61,986 bases of DNA from Lachnospiraceae bacterium UBA6987 (GCA_002449955.1 DJYD01000019.1:1-61986), one strand, 5' to 3'. Positions 25,649 through 34,084 are shown, numbered from the stretch's first letter. Made by a program: numbers and translations. Notes: a model not told the origin generated them from the sequence alone.

Positions 25649-26310
25649 AGAGCACGGTTTCGTATAATAGAAAACAAGGCCAAAACCGCTTACCGATAAT
25701 TCTTATTTGCTCTTTTTATCTTGTAGGTGTTTTTTTGAAAAGAGGTATTCTGTATCATCCCTCTGTTGGAAATGGTATTTATAACGGATGGCTAAGTCTG
25801 GATTTTTACAAGATTCAACAAGGAGAATGGTGGCGGCTTTTATCGTTTGTTCTCAATCCGCCGGGATTAACGACTCTATGGTCCGTTTTATTTATTGCTT
25901 ATACGTATATTATCGGACGAGAAATCACAGAATTGATCGGCTGGAAGAAGATTACACTATATTATTCCATATCTTTTGTAGTGCAAATTGCTATCGCAGC
26001 GTTTTTTTATTTCTGCATGAATAGAGTTATTTGGATGGATTTGTCCTTTTGGGGATGGTCATTGTTTCCAGTTTTAGCCTGGATAGAACCCAAGAAGAAG
26101 GTGTTCCTGCTAACACCGTTTTCCATGAATATCGTTAAGCTGTTGATCATACCTGGAGTACTTTTGATATTGAGAATTCTTGTTGGTAATTATTCCAGTC
26201 GCATCAACTTGAGCGGGCAGATGATTTCAATGATTTTGTTTTTGATCATTGAGATCAGAGATAAAAAGATAATCACCATTGAATCAAGACGGTCTGAATC
26301 GGCTGACTAG
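25645..26310 (+). CDS. Rhomboid-like multi-pass membrane protein without catalytic serine motif
   Basis: A 221-residue protein with about six hydrophobic helices. The segment IQQGEWWRLLSFVLNP followed by GREITELIGWKKITLYYSIS matches the start of rhomboid-superfamily proteins (GEWWRLxTxxxxP and GxxLExxxG). The serine motif GxSG is missing; the corresponding stretch reads FWGWSLFPVLAW. It is therefore more like an inactive rhomboid (derlin/iRhom type). The start at 25645 forms an ATGA overlap with the preceding immunity-like gene, so the two are co-translated. Role in the toxin array unknown; membrane immunity or accessory factor are options. Confidence 0.6.
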   Translation: MKSTVSYNRKQGQNRLPIILICSFYLVGVFLKRGILYHPSVGNGIYNGWLSLDFYKIQQGEWWRLLSFVLNPPGLTTLWSVLFIAYTYIIGREITELIGWKKITLYYSISFVVQIAIAAFFYFCMNRVIWMDLSFWGWSLFPVLAWIEPKKKVFLLTPFSMNIVKLLIIPGVLLILRILVGNYSSRINLSGQMISMILFLIIEIRDKKIITIESRRSESAD

Positions 26311-26380
26311 GTCCCACGGCACAAAACGCTTGTGAAAATATTGGTAAAAAGAGAAAAGTGGCGATTCTCACTGGTGACTT
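26311..26380 (+). repeat. Duplicate of the 3' end of the 306-residue membrane protein gene
   Basis: The sequence matches 24050-24118 closely (both contain ATATTGGTAAAAA, then TGGCGATTCT, then ACTGGTGACTTC). The duplication ends where Rhs core copies begin or would have begun. It marks the module boundary used in recombination. Confidence 0.75.
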
Positions 26381-26438
26381 CCCCAATAGACATGACTGGA
26401 ATTCATTATATTCAGACAATTCTCTTTATCAGACAGGA

Positions 26439-26670
26439 ACAACGATGGCTACCGCACTTCCAAGACCTGCCTCTACTACCTGAATAGCCGCTACTATGAT
26501 CCGGAGACCGGGAGATTCGTCAATGCGTATGAAGATGTCAGCACAGGGAAGAACTTGTTGGGAAACAATATGTTTATCTACTGTATAATAGTCCAATTAT
26601 TTATATTGATAATACCGGAAAAGACGCTATTATATTATACAGCAAAGAATTTTTCGGGCATGCCTTTTAA
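26439..26670 (+). pseudogene. Rhs core remnant with tip D, internally deleted and frameshifted
   Basis: 26439-26466 matches the core at about 18307-18337. A deletion of more than 300 bp then joins it to the core end at about 18673 (CTCTACTACCTGAATAGCCG). The tip continues GKNLLGNNMFIYC; a one-base loss at about 26581-26585 changes the frame. With the base restored, it reads NTGKDAIILYSKEFFGHAF and stops at 26668-26670. The end resembles tip C (DAI, then GHA), suggesting the same toxin family. With the duplicate at 26311-26380 this accounts for most of the gene-free stretch 26311-26688. Confidence 0.7.
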
Positions 26671-26688
26671 ATACTAAAGCAAATTATT

Positions 26689-27498
26689 ATGAAAAGATAT
26701 AAAAACATATTAATTACATCTCATATTATTTCGAATCTTCTTATCCAAATGACCGTTGTTGCTGCCATTGTTTTTTATTATGACTTTGATCAAACAATAG
26801 GAAAGCTCTATCATTTATTTGTTTGCATTGTATTAATTGCAGACACTGTCATCTCGTGCATATTGCTCAATAAGTGTAAAGAAAGCCTGAATACAAAGCG
26901 GCTTGTTTTATTACAGGGGAGTGATTGGCCGATTGCAATATTGGGAATAGCTTCTATATTTGTGTTTAAGTATTCCAACAACTACTATCTTGGGTTTTAT
27001 ACAGCGGCAGTGGAATTGATCTGGATGCTTGAAAGAATCGTTATTCTTATCATAATGCTGCCAAAGCAAGATGCTGCCATAAGCAATGATGAAGTAATTG
27101 ATCTGCTAAGTGCAACAAACCACCACATTGCACAGGAAAAAGGGATCGAGTTAGCAAAACAACTATCATCTTATTCCCTTCTCATTATGCCTCCTGGGAG
27201 AAAGAACACATGGGAAAACTGTGCAAAAGTCTTGCAGGATAAGAATGATATAGAATTGTTGCCTTATCTTCCTGATCTATTTTATTGGGCTTCTACAGGG
27301 GAACCCGGAGCTGTAACGATTTATAATCGTCTTATACAGTATTCACTGTGTGTTGATTATAACGAGACTTTGACTGAATGCATTGAAACCGCCAGAGCAA
27401 GGAAAGACGAATATGGGGAACAAGTGCTGAATCAGCTAAAATATGAATACAAAGAGAAACAGAAAGGTGTCTTAGCCGCTCATAAAAAAATGCTGTAA
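26689..27498 (+). CDS. Four-helix membrane protein with C-terminal helical domain, likely immunity for module D
   Basis: A 269-residue protein with four membrane helices in the first 125 residues and a soluble C-terminal half. That half contains LLPYLPDLFYWASTGEPGAV and a following helical pair, somewhat like DUF5071/HEAT-type immunity proteins (weak resemblance). It is 18 bp behind the tip D remnant, is AT-rich, and is the last gene of the array. The ribosome site is poor. Function inferred from position only. Confidence 0.55.
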   Translation: MKRYKNILITSHIISNLLIQMTVVAAIVFYYDFDQTIGKLYHLFVCIVLIADTVISCILLNKCKESLNTKRLVLLQGSDWPIAILGIASIFVFKYSNNYYLGFYTAAVELIWMLERIVILIIMLPKQDAAISNDEVIDLLSATNHHIAQEKGIELAKQLSSYSLLIMPPGRKNTWENCAKVLQDKNDIELLPYLPDLFYWASTGEPGAVTIYNRLIQYSLCVDYNETLTECIETARARKDEYGEQVLNQLKYEYKEKQKGVLAAHKKML

Positions 27499-27565
27499 GG
27501 AGGAAAGATTGCCATCTCACCGGTTACAGAAGAAAAAGATTCTTTTGTGAAATTTTCAAAAGCAC

Positions 27566-27594
27566 TTGCAGTCACGAAAGAAAGCTCATATAAT
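27566..27594 (+). promoter_or_regulatory. Promoter of the SurA/PrsA-like lipoprotein gene
   Basis: TTGCAG (27566-27571), 17 bp, perfect TATAAT (27589-27594). A GGAGG site follows before the ATG at 27627. Confidence 0.75.
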
Positions 27595-27626
27595 ATAACG
27601 GTTAATGCTAATATGGAGGTTGTGTT

Positions 27627-28769
27627 ATGAAACACGTTTCCCGCATCGCAGCACTCATTCTTGCCGTTCTGGTCTTCTGCACCGGCTGCGGCAGCAGTGT
27701 TGCGCCTGACAAATACAAAACGACAGTTGCCGCCACCTACGGCGATCAGACGACCTACCTGGACGAAGCCAATTTCTGGATGCGTCTGAACCAGTGGGGC
27801 ACCGAATCCTATACCGGTGTGATGTACCGCTATTACTACGGCATCACCGATATCTGGCCGATCGCCAGCGGCGTACGCACGCAGACCTTTGAGCAGACGC
27901 TGAAGGAGAACACCATGGCTGAGATCCTGCAGACCTATATCCTGCTGGAGCATGCCGGGGATTATGCTTCCTCTGCCCTGACCGATTCTGACAATGAGAA
28001 AATAGCTGCGCTGATTGCCGATATCCGCGACGGATATGCTGACGAGTTCTTCACGCTTGCAGGCGTGGCTGACGGAGAGGCCGGCGACGCGCAGATGAAG
28101 GCCTATTTTGAGAAACGTGTGCAGGCTTATAAAGTTGCCCGCGCCGTAATGGACCAGGCCCAGGTTAGTGTCAAGGACGAAGACTGCAAGAGCTTCCGTA
28201 TCGCCTATATCCTTGTTCCTGAAGAAAAGGAAACAACGACGGAAAGCACCGCTTCCACCGAAGGCAGCGCCTCTTCTTCAAATCCTGTAGGAGAAGCTTT
28301 GGCCAATGTGATCCGCTCGAACCTTGTCGCCGGCAAGACCTGGGATGAAACCAAAGAAGCCTGGAAAGATCTCACCTCAAATGAAGTGACCTATGCCTAC
28401 ACCGAGGAGTCCACTTCCATTTTCTTTACGGAAGGCAAGGACATGAAGACCGGTGATTCCAAGGTTTCCTACAAGGAAGGCACCGGCTGGTACGTTCTGT
28501 ACTGCGTCAGTGATGACGATGCTGAAGGCGCTAAGACAAGACGCGCCACTCTCGAATCCGAGCAGCAGACCGAGCACTTCAACGGCGTCTACAAAACCTG
28601 GCAGGATGCTGCCAAGGCATTCAAGGTTGCCAAGGAATTCAAGAACCTCACTGTTGAATCCGCTTATGTAGCCAAGACAACGACAGCCGCCCCGACCACT
28701 GCGGCGCCTTCGACGGCTGCCCCTGAGAGCACCGAAGCGACCACTACAGCTGCTGTGGTGGACAAATAA
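27627..28769 (+). CDS. SurA/PrsA-like lipoprotein (putative foldase or peptidyl-prolyl isomerase)
   Basis: A 380-residue protein. The lipoprotein signal is MKHVSRIAALILAVLVFCTG with lipobox CTGC. An N-terminal helical SurA_N-like region follows (about 30-180, with VAATYGDQTTYLDEANFW). A parvulin-like domain is suggested by FRIAYILVPEEKETT and, after a Ser/Thr insertion, by KTWDETKEAW, GDSKVSYKEGTGWYVLYCVS. The tail (345-378) is a low-complexity Thr/Ala/Pro stretch, probably wall-spanning. It should assist folding of exported proteins, which would suit a cell secreting the very large Rhs shell next door, but this link is only positional. It has its own promoter and terminator. Confidence 0.7.
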   Translation: MKHVSRIAALILAVLVFCTGCGSSVAPDKYKTTVAATYGDQTTYLDEANFWMRLNQWGTESYTGVMYRYYYGITDIWPIASGVRTQTFEQTLKENTMAEILQTYILLEHAGDYASSALTDSDNEKIAALIADIRDGYADEFFTLAGVADGEAGDAQMKAYFEKRVQAYKVARAVMDQAQVSVKDEDCKSFRIAYILVPEEKETTTESTASTEGSASSSNPVGEALANVIRSNLVAGKTWDETKEAWKDLTSNEVTYAYTEESTSIFFTEGKDMKTGDSKVSYKEGTGWYVLYCVSDDDAEGAKTRRATLESEQQTEHFNGVYKTWQDAAKAFKVAKEFKNLTVESAYVAKTTTAAPTTAAPSTAAPESTEATTTAAVVDK

Positions 28770-28797
28770 TTCCATACGTATCATAGCTGATACAACG

Positions 28798-28835
28798 AAG
28801 ATCCATCCTGTATGCGCGGGGTGGATCTTTTTTTT
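28798..28835 (+). terminator. Rho-independent terminator after the SurA/PrsA-like gene
   Basis: Stem AAGATCCATCC with the matching GGGTGGATCTT arm (one G-T pair) and a run of eight T at 28828-28835. Confidence 0.85.
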
Positions 28836-28915
28836 GCAGAGCTGTTCCGGGCCTCCCTCTTCCCGGAACAACTGTCCGTATGGCGCGGACACGGCGGAAT
28901 TTCCGTCCGCGGAAC

Positions 28916-28944
28916 ATTGACAGAAAAGCCTCTCCGTGCTATGC
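28916..28944 (+). promoter_or_regulatory. Promoter of the ior operon
   Basis: Consensus TTGACA (28918-28923 within CATTGACAG), a 17-bp spacer and TATGCT. It lies about 80 bp before the iorA start and inside the longer upstream open frame, which supports the downstream start. Confidence 0.7.
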
Positions 28945-29024
28945 TTAAGGGCAGAAAAGTTCCGTTAATATGTGTTTTTATCATTCGTTTCGGCTGCCTT
29001 GCAGCAGAAAGGGGTATCTTTATT

Positions 29025-30770
29025 ATGAAACAGCTGTTATCCGGCAATGAAGCCATTGCCAGAGGCCTCTGGGAAGCCGGGCTGAAGATCGCCAGCGCCT
29101 ATCCGGGAACACCCAGTACCGAGATCTTTGAGAATCTCCCGCAGTACCGCCGCGACGTCTACTGCGAATGGGCGCCTAATGAAAAGGTCGCCCTCGAGGT
29201 CGCCTACGGCGCCGCCATTGCCGGCAGCCGGAGCGTGACCGCCATGAAGATGGTAGGGCTGAACGTGGCCGCCGATCCCTTCTTCACCGCTTCCTATCTC
29301 GGCGTCAAGGGCGGCTTCATCGTCGTCAACGCCGACGATCCGTCCATGCACTCCTCGCAGAACGAACAGGACAACCGCTACTATGCGAAGGCCGCCAAGG
29401 TCCCGCTGATCGAGCCGTCCGATTCGCAGGAATGCAAGGATTTCGTGCGCCTGGCCTACGAGATCTCGGAGAGATTCGATACGCCTGTCCTCTTCCGCAC
29501 CACGACCCGCGTCTCTCATTCGAAGAGCCTGGTCGAGCTCGGCGAGAGGGAGGAGCACGCGTTTACCCCTTATCAGAGGGATACCCGCAAATACGTCTGC
29601 ACGCCGGCCAATTCCTACGCAAAGCGCCCGCTCGTTGAAAAGCGCCTTGAGGAGCTGGCAGAGTTTGGCTATGACAGCCCGCTCAACCGCGTGGAGATGA
29701 AGGGCACGAAGATCGGCGTCATTTCCGCTTCCGTTGCCTATGAATACGCGAAGGAAGTCTTCCCGGAGGACGCCTCCTTCCTGAAGCTCGGCCTCACCTT
29801 CCCACTGCCCATGCGGCTCATCCGTGAGTTTGCGGAAAAGGTCGAGACCCTTTACGTTGTCGAGGAGCTTGAGCCCTTCATGGAGGAGCAGATCAAGGCC
29901 GCCGGCATTGCGTGCACCGGCAAGCAGCTGACCGGCACCATGTACGAGATGAACACCTCCCTCCTGCGCGAGCGCATTTTCGGCACTGAGCCGGAGGTGA
30001 AGATCCCCGAAGTCACGCCCGTGCCGCGTCCGCCGGCCCTTTGCCCCGGCTGCCCGCACAGGGGCTTCTTCTATGCCATGAGCCGCAGGAAAAACGTGGT
30101 CCTGACCGGCGATATCGGCTGCTATACCTTAGGCGGCACGCCGCCTCTCAACGCGCTTGACTCGGTCGTCTGCATGGGCGCGGGCTTTACGGTCGCCATG
30201 GGCATCAGCAAGGCTTTCGAGCGCGAGGGCGTGACCGACAAGCTCATCTTCGGGTGCCTCGGCGATTCTACCTTCTGCCACAGCGGCCTGACCGGCGCGG
30301 CAGAGATCATCTACAACAAGGGAAATGTGATCCCGGTGGTCCTCGACAACCGCATCACCGGCATGACCGGCCAGCAGGATAACCCGGCAAGCGGTTATAC
30401 CCTGCTCGGCGAGCCGTCTGACGATTTCAACATCGACAGGGTCCTGGAGGCCATGGGCTTCATCGTCCTGGTTGCAGATCCGCTCGATCTTAAGGCCATG
30501 AACGAGACCATCGACAGGGCGGTCGCCCTCCGGAAGGAAGGAAAGTTCCCGGCAATTATCACGCGCAGGCCCTGCGTGCTCCTAAAGCGCGAGCCCACGC
30601 CGAAGAGGCTCTGCACGGTCGATCCCGAAAAGTGCCGGAGCTGCAAGATGTGCCTTGGCTGCGGCTGCCCGGCCATTGCTCTCAAGGACGGCAAGGCCTT
30701 CATCGATGCGAATCAGTGCATCGGCTGCCGCGTTTGCGCGCAGATCTGCCCCTTCGGGGCCATTTCGTGA
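29025..30770 (+). CDS. iorA: Indolepyruvate ferredoxin oxidoreductase, alpha subunit
   Basis: A 581-residue thiamine-diphosphate enzyme that, with IorB, oxidatively decarboxylates aryl pyruvates to aryl-acetyl-CoA and reduces ferredoxin. Order of domains: pyrimidine-binding domain (SGNEAIARGLWEAG, AYPGTPSTEIFENL, CEWAPNEKVA), central CoA/linker part, TPP-binding domain (CPGCPHRGFF, GDIGCYTLGG, GDSTFCHSG, LDNRITGMTGQQ), and a C-terminal 2[4Fe-4S] domain with CRSCKMCLGCGCP and CIGCRVCAQICP. The start at 29025 gives the family N-terminus MKQLLSGNEA; a longer frame from 28812 would include the promoter. First gene of a four-gene operon. Confidence 0.95.
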   Translation: MKQLLSGNEAIARGLWEAGLKIASAYPGTPSTEIFENLPQYRRDVYCEWAPNEKVALEVAYGAAIAGSRSVTAMKMVGLNVAADPFFTASYLGVKGGFIVVNADDPSMHSSQNEQDNRYYAKAAKVPLIEPSDSQECKDFVRLAYEISERFDTPVLFRTTTRVSHSKSLVELGEREEHAFTPYQRDTRKYVCTPANSYAKRPLVEKRLEELAEFGYDSPLNRVEMKGTKIGVISASVAYEYAKEVFPEDASFLKLGLTFPLPMRLIREFAEKVETLYVVEELEPFMEEQIKAAGIACTGKQLTGTMYEMNTSLLRERIFGTEPEVKIPEVTPVPRPPALCPGCPHRGFFYAMSRRKNVVLTGDIGCYTLGGTPPLNALDSVVCMGAGFTVAMGISKAFEREGVTDKLIFGCLGDSTFCHSGLTGAAEIIYNKGNVIPVVLDNRITGMTGQQDNPASGYTLLGEPSDDFNIDRVLEAMGFIVLVADPLDLKAMNETIDRAVALRKEGKFPAIITRRPCVLLKREPTPKRLCTVDPEKCRSCKMCLGCGCPAIALKDGKAFIDANQCIGCRVCAQICPFGAIS

Positions 30771-30784
30771 AAGGGGGCTCCAGG

Positions 30785-31366
30785 ATGTCCAACGTGAAAA
30801 GCATACTCATCGCCGGCGTCGGCGGACAAGGCGCGATCCTCATCAGCAAGATCATGACCGAAGGCCTTATGGAGGCCGGATTTGACGTAAAACAGTCCGA
30901 GGTGCACGGCATGGCCCAGCGCGGCGGATCCGTCTCCACGCAGGTGCGTTTCGGCGACAAGGTCTACGGACCGGTGTTCGGGAAAGGCGAGGCCGATATC
31001 CTGATCGCCCTCGAGCAGATGGAAGCCGTGCGCTACGCGCCGTTCCTTAAGCCTGACGGCGTGGCTGTCATCAATGCCTACAGGCAGGAATCCGCGGCGA
31101 CCGCCGCCGGTCTTTTCACCTACCCCGAGGGCTGTATCGAAGCCATGCAGAAGCAGTTCAAATGCATCATCGTGCCGGCAAACGAGATCGCCGAAAAGCT
31201 CGGGAACCCGAAATGCATGAACGTGGTCCTCTTCGGCGCCTGCTGCGGCCTGATGGATGCCCCGGGTATCGACTGGGAAGAAGTCGTCCGCAAGACCGTT
31301 CCCGCGAAGGCGCTGGAGCTGAACCTAGCCGCCTTCCGCGCGGGACGCGAGGCCGCACAGGTGTAA
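30785..31366 (+). CDS. iorB: Indolepyruvate ferredoxin oxidoreductase, beta subunit
   Basis: A 193-residue gamma-type 2-oxoacid oxidoreductase subunit. It starts MSNVKSILIAGVGGQGAILI and carries SEVHGMAQRGGSVSTQVRFG, the family hallmark. It partners IorA, which ends 14 bp upstream. The start at 30785 follows GGGGGCTCCAGG. CoA-transferase begins 4 bp after its stop, so the three are tightly coupled. Confidence 0.95.
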   Translation: MSNVKSILIAGVGGQGAILISKIMTEGLMEAGFDVKQSEVHGMAQRGGSVSTQVRFGDKVYGPVFGKGEADILIALEQMEAVRYAPFLKPDGVAVINAYRQESAATAAGLFTYPEGCIEAMQKQFKCIIVPANEIAEKLGNPKCMNVVLFGACCGLMDAPGIDWEEVVRKTVPAKALELNLAAFRAGREAAQV

Positions 31367-31370
31367 TCAT

Positions 31371-32708
31371 ATGAATTATCTTCAGGAATACCGTTCCAAG
31401 TTAAAGACCCCCGAAGAAGCCGTCCGTATCGTTAAGGACGGCGACTGGGTGGACTATACCTCCAACCTCGGCTTCCCTCCTCTTCTTGACGCCGCCCTCG
31501 CCGCCCGCAGGGACGAGCTGCATGACGTGAAGATCCGCGGGAACCTGATCTTCGGGCCTATCCGCGCCGCGGAATGCGACGAGACGCGCGAGCATTTCTG
31601 CTACAACAGCTGGCACTTTTCCGGCTATGAGCGGAAGCTCTCCGACCGGGGCCTGTGCTACTTCATCCCCATGGTCTTCCGCAGCAACACCCTGTACTAC
31701 AAGCATTTCCTGGACGTGAACGTGGCCATGATGGCGGTTCCGCCCATGGACGAGCACGGGAATTTCTCCCTTTCCTGCGCGACCGGCGTTGCCCGCGGCA
31801 TCCTGGAAAAGGCGGATCACGTGATCTTAGAGGTCCGGGAGGATCTGCCTTACCTTTACAGCGCCTTCGACGGCACCATCAACATCTCCGAGGTGGACGC
31901 CGTAGTCGAGGGGCCGCACGATCCGCTGCCCGATCTTCCCACGCCGAAGAAGGCTCCCGAGGATCTTGCGATCGCAAACCTTATCCTGCCGCATATCAGG
32001 GACGGTGCCGCGCTGCAGCTCGGGATCGGCGGCATGCCGAACGTGCTCGGCGAGCTCATCGCAGAGTCTGACGTGAAGGACCTCAGCATGCACACCGAGC
32101 TCTGCGGCGACGCCTACATGGTGCTCGACCGCGCGGGCAAGATCACCAACACCCGCAAGAGCCTCTACCGCGGCAAGGGTCTGACCGGGATGGTCTTCGG
32201 CTCCCACGAGCTGTATAAGTGGGCCGACCACAACCCGAACCTGCTCGCCGCGCCGCTTTCCTATGTGAACGACGTCCGCACGATCGCACAGTTTGATGAC
32301 ATGATCTCCATCAACAACTGCATCGCCGTGGACCTCTACGGTCAGGTGAACGCCGAAAGCGCCGGCATGCGCCACATCAGCGGGACCGGCGGACAGCTTG
32401 ATTTCCTGACCGGAGCCGCCATGGCAAAGGGCGGCAAGGCTTTTATTGCCATGACCAGCACCTATAAAGAAAAAGACGGGACGCTCCGCTCCCGCATCCT
32501 GCCGCATTTTAACGGCGAGATCATTACCGACCCCCGCAGCCAGGCGTACTACATCGTGACCGAATACGGTGCCGTGAACCTCTGCGGACGGACCACCTGG
32601 GAACGAGCGGAACGGCTCATTTCCATCGCACATCCGGACTTCCGCGAAGACCTGATCCGGGCCGCGGAAGCTCAGGGCATCTGGCGCGCTTCGAACAAGC
32701 GCGGTTAG
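31371..32708 (+). CDS. Acetyl-CoA hydrolase/transferase family CoA-transferase
   Basis: A 445-residue class I CoA-transferase of the 4-hydroxybutyrate/butyryl-CoA:acetate type. Visible: GDWVDYTSNLGFPPLLDAAL at the N-terminus, LQLGIGGMPN, HTELCGD with E243 at the position of the catalytic glutamate that forms the CoA thioester, GQVNAESAG, and SGTGGQLDF. The end AHPDFREDLI matches the family. It is 4 bp downstream of iorB. In this operon the likely role is to move CoA from aryl-acetyl-CoA to acetate, freeing the aryl acetate and keeping acetyl-CoA for ATP synthesis (inference from context); a butyrogenic role is an alternative. Confidence 0.88.
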   Translation: MNYLQEYRSKLKTPEEAVRIVKDGDWVDYTSNLGFPPLLDAALAARRDELHDVKIRGNLIFGPIRAAECDETREHFCYNSWHFSGYERKLSDRGLCYFIPMVFRSNTLYYKHFLDVNVAMMAVPPMDEHGNFSLSCATGVARGILEKADHVILEVREDLPYLYSAFDGTINISEVDAVVEGPHDPLPDLPTPKKAPEDLAIANLILPHIRDGAALQLGIGGMPNVLGELIAESDVKDLSMHTELCGDAYMVLDRAGKITNTRKSLYRGKGLTGMVFGSHELYKWADHNPNLLAAPLSYVNDVRTIAQFDDMISINNCIAVDLYGQVNAESAGMRHISGTGGQLDFLTGAAMAKGGKAFIAMTSTYKEKDGTLRSRILPHFNGEIITDPRSQAYYIVTEYGAVNLCGRTTWERAERLISIAHPDFREDLIRAAEAQGIWRASNKRG

Positions 32709-32715
32709 GAGAGAC

Positions 32716-33912
32716 ATGTACAATCAGAATTGTTATGAAATGGGCACGGCCCCTTCGGCCATCCGCAAGCTCTTTGCCTATGGGCTCGAAAAAGCAAAGG
32801 AAGTCGGTCCGGAAAACGTTTTTGATTACTCGCTCGGCAATCCCAGCATCCCGGCACCGGATGCCGTGAACGAAAGCATCCTGAAACTGATTCATGAATC
32901 CGATTCGGTAAAACTCCACGGCTACTCCATGGCCGGCGGCATTGAAGCCGTACGAAAAGCGGTCTCCTCCGATCTGACGGTCCGTTCCGGCCATCTCATC
33001 CGGCCGCAGAACGTCTTTATGACCTGCGGCGCCGCACCGGCCCTGCTGACCGTCCTGCATGCCCTCTGCCTCGGTCCCGAGAGCGAGGTCATCGTTGTCG
33101 CCCCTTATTTCCCCGAATACAAGACCTTCGTCTTCGCCTCCGGCTGCAAGCTCGTGATCCTGCCGCCCGATATTCCGGACTTCCAGTTGAACATGGAGCT
33201 TCTGGAGCAGTACATCAACGAGAATACGCAGGCCATCATTCTGAACTCTCCGAACAATCCCGCGGGCACCGTCTACACCGAGCCCACGCTGGATCAGCTC
33301 GCGCGCCTGCTCTACAAGAAGGAATGCGAATACGGCCACCCGATCTACGTGATCTCGGACGAGCCCTACCGCGAGCTGACCTACGACGATCTGTACGTAC
33401 CCTACGTTCCGGCCTACTACACCGACACCATCATCTGCTATTCCTACTCGAAGTCGCTTTCCCTGCCCGGCGAACGCATCGGCTACATCTGCGTGCCGGA
33501 CGTGTGCACGGACAGCAAGGAACTGATGGGCGCTGTCGCCGGCGCGGCAAGGATCATCGGCCACGTCTGCGCACCGACCCTCTTCCAGCAGGCGATCGCC
33601 ATGTGTAACGGCGTGCGGCCGGATCTCACCGCCTACAATAAGAACCGCCTGCGCCTCTGGCACGCGCTTGAGGAGATGGGCTATGAATGCGCCCGCCCTG
33701 ACGGCGCCTTCTACCTGTTCGTGCATGCGCCGGGGGATGATTCCGCGGCCTTCTCCGAATACGCAAAGACGCACTACAATCTGCTGATCGTGCCGGGCGA
33801 CAGCTTCGGCTGCCCGAGCTATTTCCGCCTCGCATACTGCGTGGACTACGACATGATCGAGCGCTCTCTGCCGAAATTTAAGGAACTGATCGAGACGTAT
33901 AAAAAGGCGTAA
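32716..33912 (+). CDS. PLP-dependent aminotransferase (class I/II), likely aromatic
   Basis: A 398-residue fold-type I aminotransferase. Visible: SLGNPSIPAP, GYSMAGGIEAVRKAV, NSPNNPAGTVYTEP, ISDEPYRELTYD, and the PLP lysine in YSYSKSLSLPGERIGYI. The C-terminal arginine of the carboxylate clamp is probably in FRLAYCV. It follows the CoA-transferase by 7 bp. In this operon it would supply indolepyruvate, phenylpyruvate or 4-hydroxyphenylpyruvate to IorAB; specificity is inferred from neighbours. Confidence 0.9.
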   Translation: MYNQNCYEMGTAPSAIRKLFAYGLEKAKEVGPENVFDYSLGNPSIPAPDAVNESILKLIHESDSVKLHGYSMAGGIEAVRKAVSSDLTVRSGHLIRPQNVFMTCGAAPALLTVLHALCLGPESEVIVVAPYFPEYKTFVFASGCKLVILPPDIPDFQLNMELLEQYINENTQAIILNSPNNPAGTVYTEPTLDQLARLLYKKECEYGHPIYVISDEPYRELTYDDLYVPYVPAYYTDTIICYSYSKSLSLPGERIGYICVPDVCTDSKELMGAVAGAARIIGHVCAPTLFQQAIAMCNGVRPDLTAYNKNRLRLWHALEEMGYECARPDGAFYLFVHAPGDDSAAFSEYAKTHYNLLIVPGDSFGCPSYFRLAYCVDYDMIERSLPKFKELIETYKKA

Positions 33913-33961
33913 GCTTCAGCCGGGGCACTTTCCGGCTGCCGCGTGCAGAGCCGCAAACATG

Positions 33962-33991
33962 AAAAGGCGTGACAGACTGTCACGCCTTTTT
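33962..33991. terminator. Terminator of the ior operon
   Basis: A perfect inverted repeat AAAAGGCGTGACAG / CTGTCACGCCTTTT followed by T. It may work in both directions. Confidence 0.85.
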
Positions 33992-34044
33992 GCTGCAGAG
34001 CCTTCATGAATGACAAAAAAGCACTATGCACCGGCACCGTTTTA

Positions 34045-34053
34045 TGCTACAAT
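34045..34053 (+). promoter_or_regulatory. Extended -10 promoter of the MATE gene
   Basis: TGC followed by TACAAT (34048-34053). No good -35 is seen. The MATE start lies 32 bp downstream. Confidence 0.55.
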
Positions 34054-34084
34054 GCTTCCCCGTACAGAAAGAAGAGGTTGGCTT

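Noticed and set aside
13035..27498. The Rhs array as part of a prophage or type VI secretion island
   Set aside because: No phage, integrase, VgrG or PAAR-like genes are near, and the carrier has a Sec signal peptide.
31827..33774. Long minus-strand open frames of about 300 and 385 codons opposite the CoA-transferase and aminotransferase genes
   Set aside because: They mirror the GC-rich third positions of well-supported genes, have no ribosome sites and show no recognisable protein family.
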